From: Actinomycetes bacterium
GTDB taxonomy: Bacteria; Actinomycetota; Actinomycetes; Actinomycetales; Microbacteriaceae
Assembly: GCA_023386675.1 (NCBI GenBank)
Contig: JAEWJG010000354.1
Coordinates: 1 to 7,386, forward strand
DNA length: 7,386 nucleotides
Direction: 5' to 3'
This document shows positions 6,111 through 7,386 of this stretch, in pieces (positions within the stretch are counted from its first letter, which is position 1; every line of letters begins with the position of its first letter). The position numbers and the translations under genes were made by a program. A model generated the notes under the pieces. That model was not told the DNA's origin. It saw only the letters and a program-made list of their open reading frames with translations, and did not search any database.

Positions 6111-6728
6111 TCAGACGAAGGCGCGGTGGATCCAGTCGAGCTGGATCTGCGCCAGCACGGCGACGATCGCGTAGCAGACGATCGTGATGAGGGGCACCCA
6201 GCTGTACAGGGTCGCGGAGAGGCGGCGGGCGCGCTCTGGCACCGGGATGTTGCCCTCCTTGAGGTTGTAGAGCGTCACCGCCCAGAACGTCGGGATGGTG
6301 ACCACCCAGGTGACCATGCACCACGGGCACAGCACGTTCAGCACGGTCAGCGACTGCGTGATGAGGAAGATGACCAGGACCAGCGCCAGCAGCACGCCGA
6401 CGTTGAACGCGATCCAGTACCAGCGGGCGAACCGAGCGCGGGTCGCGAGGAGGCCGACGCCGACGGCGATCGCGGCCGTCCACCCGCCGATCCCGAGAAG
6501 CGGGTTGGGGAAGCCGAGCAGCGAACCCTGCCAGGAGTTCAGGTTCTTGGAGCAGCCGACCAGCACCGAGAAGTTGCACGACAGCTGCGCGTTCGGGTCC
6601 TCGAGCAGGTGGAACTTGTCCACCGTGAGCATGAACGCCGCCCAGAGGCCGATGGCCCCGGCGACGATGAGGAACACGGCGAGAGCGGTCGGGCGGCGGT
6701 AGGCGGCCTCGGTGGGAAGGTCGGACAC
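6111..6728 (-). CDS. Vitamin K epoxide reductase (VKOR) family membrane oxidoreductase
   Basis: This 205-residue integral membrane protein has about five hydrophobic helices (roughly 13-35, 77-95, 103-125, 132-154 and 173-195). The quinone-proximal redox motif CPWC is at 134-137, and two loop cysteines lie at C51 and C59 (LSCNFSVLVGC) before SLLGFPNPLLGI; this four-cysteine layout defines bacterial VKOR homologues. In actinobacteria such proteins replace DsbB: they reoxidise a DsbA-like periplasmic or extracytoplasmic thiol oxidase and pass electrons to a quinone. No DsbA-like domain is fused and no partner gene is in the window. The start is GTG at 6726-6728; no start codon lies in frame in the 42 nt upstream, and no spaced SD is visible. 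A -10-like element 6 nt upstream suggests a leaderless mRNA. It converges on ndk and diverges from the RNase gene. Confidence 0.95.
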   Translation of the reverse strand: MSDLPTEAAYRRPTALAVFLIVAGAIGLWAAFMLTVDKFHLLEDPNAQLSCNFSVLVGCSKNLNSWQGSLLGFPNPLLGIGGWTAAIAVGVGLLATRARFARWYWIAFNVGVLLALVLVIFLITQSLTVLNVLCPWCMVTWVVTIPTFWAVTLYNLKEGNIPVPERARRLSATLYSWVPLITIVCYAIVAVLAQIQLDWIHRAFV

Positions 6729-6734
6729 CCTCGG

Positions 6735-6740
6735 ATTATG
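6735..6740 (-). promoter_or_regulatory. Candidate -10 for a leaderless VKOR transcript
   Basis: On the minus strand, CATAAT (five of six matches to TATAAT) is followed by CCGAGG and then the GTG start codon. A -10 six nucleotides before the codon would start transcription at or next to the G of GTG. GAGG touches the start codon directly, too close to act as a Shine-Dalgarno sequence. I see no clear -35. Confidence 0.5.
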
Positions 6741-6794
6741 GCATGGCCCCTGCGTGTCGCCCTGGGAGGAGACGTCGAGGCGCGCGGCCCGTGC

Positions 6795-6800
6795 GATAAT
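6795..6800 (+). promoter_or_regulatory. Candidate -10 for the RNase E/G-like gene
   Basis: GATAAT matches TATAAT at five of six positions and stands out in a very GC-rich region. A start near A6807 would give a 5' UTR of about 234 nt and would begin just before the first leader hairpin at 6811. No convincing -35 is visible. It is divergent from the VKOR promoter, with the -10 elements about 55 nt apart. Confidence 0.5.
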
Positions 6801-6806
6801 CTATGC

Positions 6807-7040
6807 AGCAGTCGTCCCGGTCACAGGCCGGGAGCAACGACAGAAGGCTTGAGGGCGCCCTGGAGCGCCCGTATGAAAGGCCGGCCGTAGAGGCCGGCGC
6901 AGGACAGTGAGAAGGAGGCCCGCCGCGCCACGAGCCCGGCGGCATCCGAACAGGATTGAGGGAGGCGCCGCACGCGCCGCCTCCCGACGGAGAGTACCCG
7001 GCGAGCGGGGAACCGCCGCCGGTCGAGGAGTGCACCAGCG
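6807..7040 (+). promoter_or_regulatory. Long structured 5' leader of the RNase E/G-like gene
   Basis: This stretch has no convincing protein gene but many hand-foldable hairpins. Stem one pairs 6811-6820 with 6828-6832 plus 6837-6841, with a bulge AGCA. Stem two pairs GGGCGC 6853-6858 with GCGCCC 6865-6870. Stem three pairs GCCGGCC 6880-6886 with GGCCGGC 6892-6898. A weaker stem pairs 6920-6925 with 6937-6942. Stem five pairs GGGAGGCG 6960-6967 with CGCCTCCC 6978-6985. Stem six pairs 6998-7003 with 7017-7022 and 7005-7008 with 7013-7016, capped by a GGAA tetraloop. GAGGAG at 7025-7030 is the likely ribosome binding site, 10 nt before the ATG. High GC makes chance pairing likely for some stems. 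I recognise no named riboswitch class. Confidence 0.5.
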
Positions 7041-7386
7041 ATGGTGGATAACGAGAACATCGACAACACGAACGACAACGAGACGGAGACGGGAGGACGG
7101 AAGCGCAAGGGCCTCTTCGGCACGCGACGCGTGGTGAGGAAGGCGGCTCCGAGCGTCTCCGAGACCGCCGCCCCGGCCGCTGAAGCGCCGACCTCCGAAA
7201 CGCCCGAGGTGGATGGCACGTCCGAGGTGGATGGCGCGTCCGAGGTGGATGCGGTGGCCGCGCAGGACGCCGCCGAGCCCGAGACCGAGACGGCCGACAC
7301 CGCTACGGCTCCCGAGCAGGCCGCGCCGGCCGCGCAGGTCGACCCGGCCGCGCAGGTCGACCCGACCGCGCCGGTGACCCCGGAGC
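7041..7386 (+). CDS. rne: Probable ribonuclease E/G, N-terminal part (truncated by window end)
   Basis: The frame is open from ATG at 7041 to the window edge (115 codons) with no stop. The visible part is a disordered, low-complexity region: an acidic Asn/Asp/Glu start (MVDNENIDNTNDNE), a basic GGRKRKGLFGTRRVVRK block at about 18-34, then a long Ala/Pro/Glu/Val/Thr tract with two internal repeat arrays. The RKRKGLFGTRR block and the position next to VKOR and ndk resemble the N-terminal extension of actinobacterial RNase E/G. The catalytic S1 and RNase domains would lie outside the window, so the identity is inference. Another protein with a low-complexity Ala/Pro-rich N-terminus, such as IF-2, is the main alternative but fits the context less well. 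GAGGAG lies 10 nt upstream; the GTG at codon 2 is an alternative start. Confidence 0.7.
   Translation, partial: MVDNENIDNTNDNETETGGRKRKGLFGTRRVVRKAAPSVSETAAPAAEAPTSETPEVDGTSEVDGASEVDAVAAQDAAEPETETADTATAPEQAAPAAQVDPAAQVDPTAPVTPE
7203..7256 (+). repeat. 18-bp in-frame tandem repeat, three copies
   Basis: The copies at 7203-7220, 7221-7238 and 7239-7256 share the core CCGAGGTGGATG and differ at a few bases. They encode (P/S)EVDGT, SEVDGA and SEVDAV inside the disordered N-terminal region of the RNase E/G-like protein. Confidence 0.85.
7329..7364 (+). repeat. 18-bp in-frame tandem repeat, two exact copies
   Basis: GCCGCGCAGGTCGACCCG occurs exactly at 7329-7346 and 7347-7364. A decayed partial copy follows (ACCGCGCCGGTG, 7365-7376). 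It encodes AAQVDP repeats in the same disordered region. The array may continue past the window edge. Confidence 0.9.

Noticed and set aside
5569..6579. 336-codon minus-strand frame across ndk and VKOR
   Set aside because: It crosses the ndk coding region, the terminator and VKOR in a different frame. Both real genes have intact family motifs.
6126..6890. 254-codon plus-strand frame antisense to VKOR
   Set aside because: It is a shadow of VKOR and contains no recognisable motif. Only its last five codons drew attention, as a possible leader peptide.
6960..6985. GGGAGGCG/CGCCTCCC hairpin as an intrinsic terminator
   Set aside because: No T-tract follows and it lies inside the predicted leader of the next gene, so a leader structure is more likely than a terminator.
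7203..7376. CRISPR-like or mobile-element repeats
   Set aside because: The repeats are short, directly adjacent, in frame and protein coding, with no spacers, inverted ends or transposase.

Overview
The window reads as a chromosomal segment of a high-GC actinobacterium. Codon third positions are almost all G or C, GTG starts are used, genes overlap by 4 nt, and ileS is preceded by an actinobacterial-type T-box. The order ileS-folC-DUF4233-ndk, then a convergent VKOR gene and a divergent RNase E/G-like gene, fits Microbacteriaceae (Leifsonia-like). That family placement is inference from gene order and protein style, not a database result.

Layout. Positions 1-126 are the 3' end of an unidentified gene. 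Positions 127-477 hold no protein gene but are dense with signals: four C-runs (a G-quadruplex motif on the minus strand), a 21-bp imperfect palindrome, a -10 element and an ileS T-box leader ending at the ribosome binding site. Next comes a tightly packed plus-strand operon: isoleucyl-tRNA synthetase (478-3837), folylpolyglutamate/dihydrofolate synthase (3834-5201), a four-helix DUF4233-type membrane protein (5198-5614) and nucleoside diphosphate kinase (5611-6033). Every junction is a 4-nt start/stop overlap. A 23-bp hairpin ends the operon. A convergent minus-strand VKOR-family membrane oxidoreductase (6111-6728) follows and may be made from a leaderless mRNA. Divergent from it, a promoter near 6795 drives a long leader with several hairpins (about 6807-7040). 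The leader precedes the start of a gene whose acidic/basic, Ala-Pro-rich N-terminus and context suggest RNase E/G (7041 to the window end, truncated).

How the parts work together. The T-box should sense uncharged tRNA-Ile through an AUC specifier and a UGGU tRNA-end binding bulge. It should act at translation, because the competing hairpin covers the ileS Shine-Dalgarno sequence and no U-tract terminator is present. Because the downstream genes overlap their neighbours, the isoleucine signal could spread by translational coupling to folate and nucleotide enzymes; this is inference. I found no mobile element, CRISPR array, tRNA or rRNA. The window is mostly ordinary housekeeping DNA. The most interesting parts are its RNA-level signals: the T-box, the structured leader before the RNase gene, the leaderless VKOR start and the G4/palindrome block.
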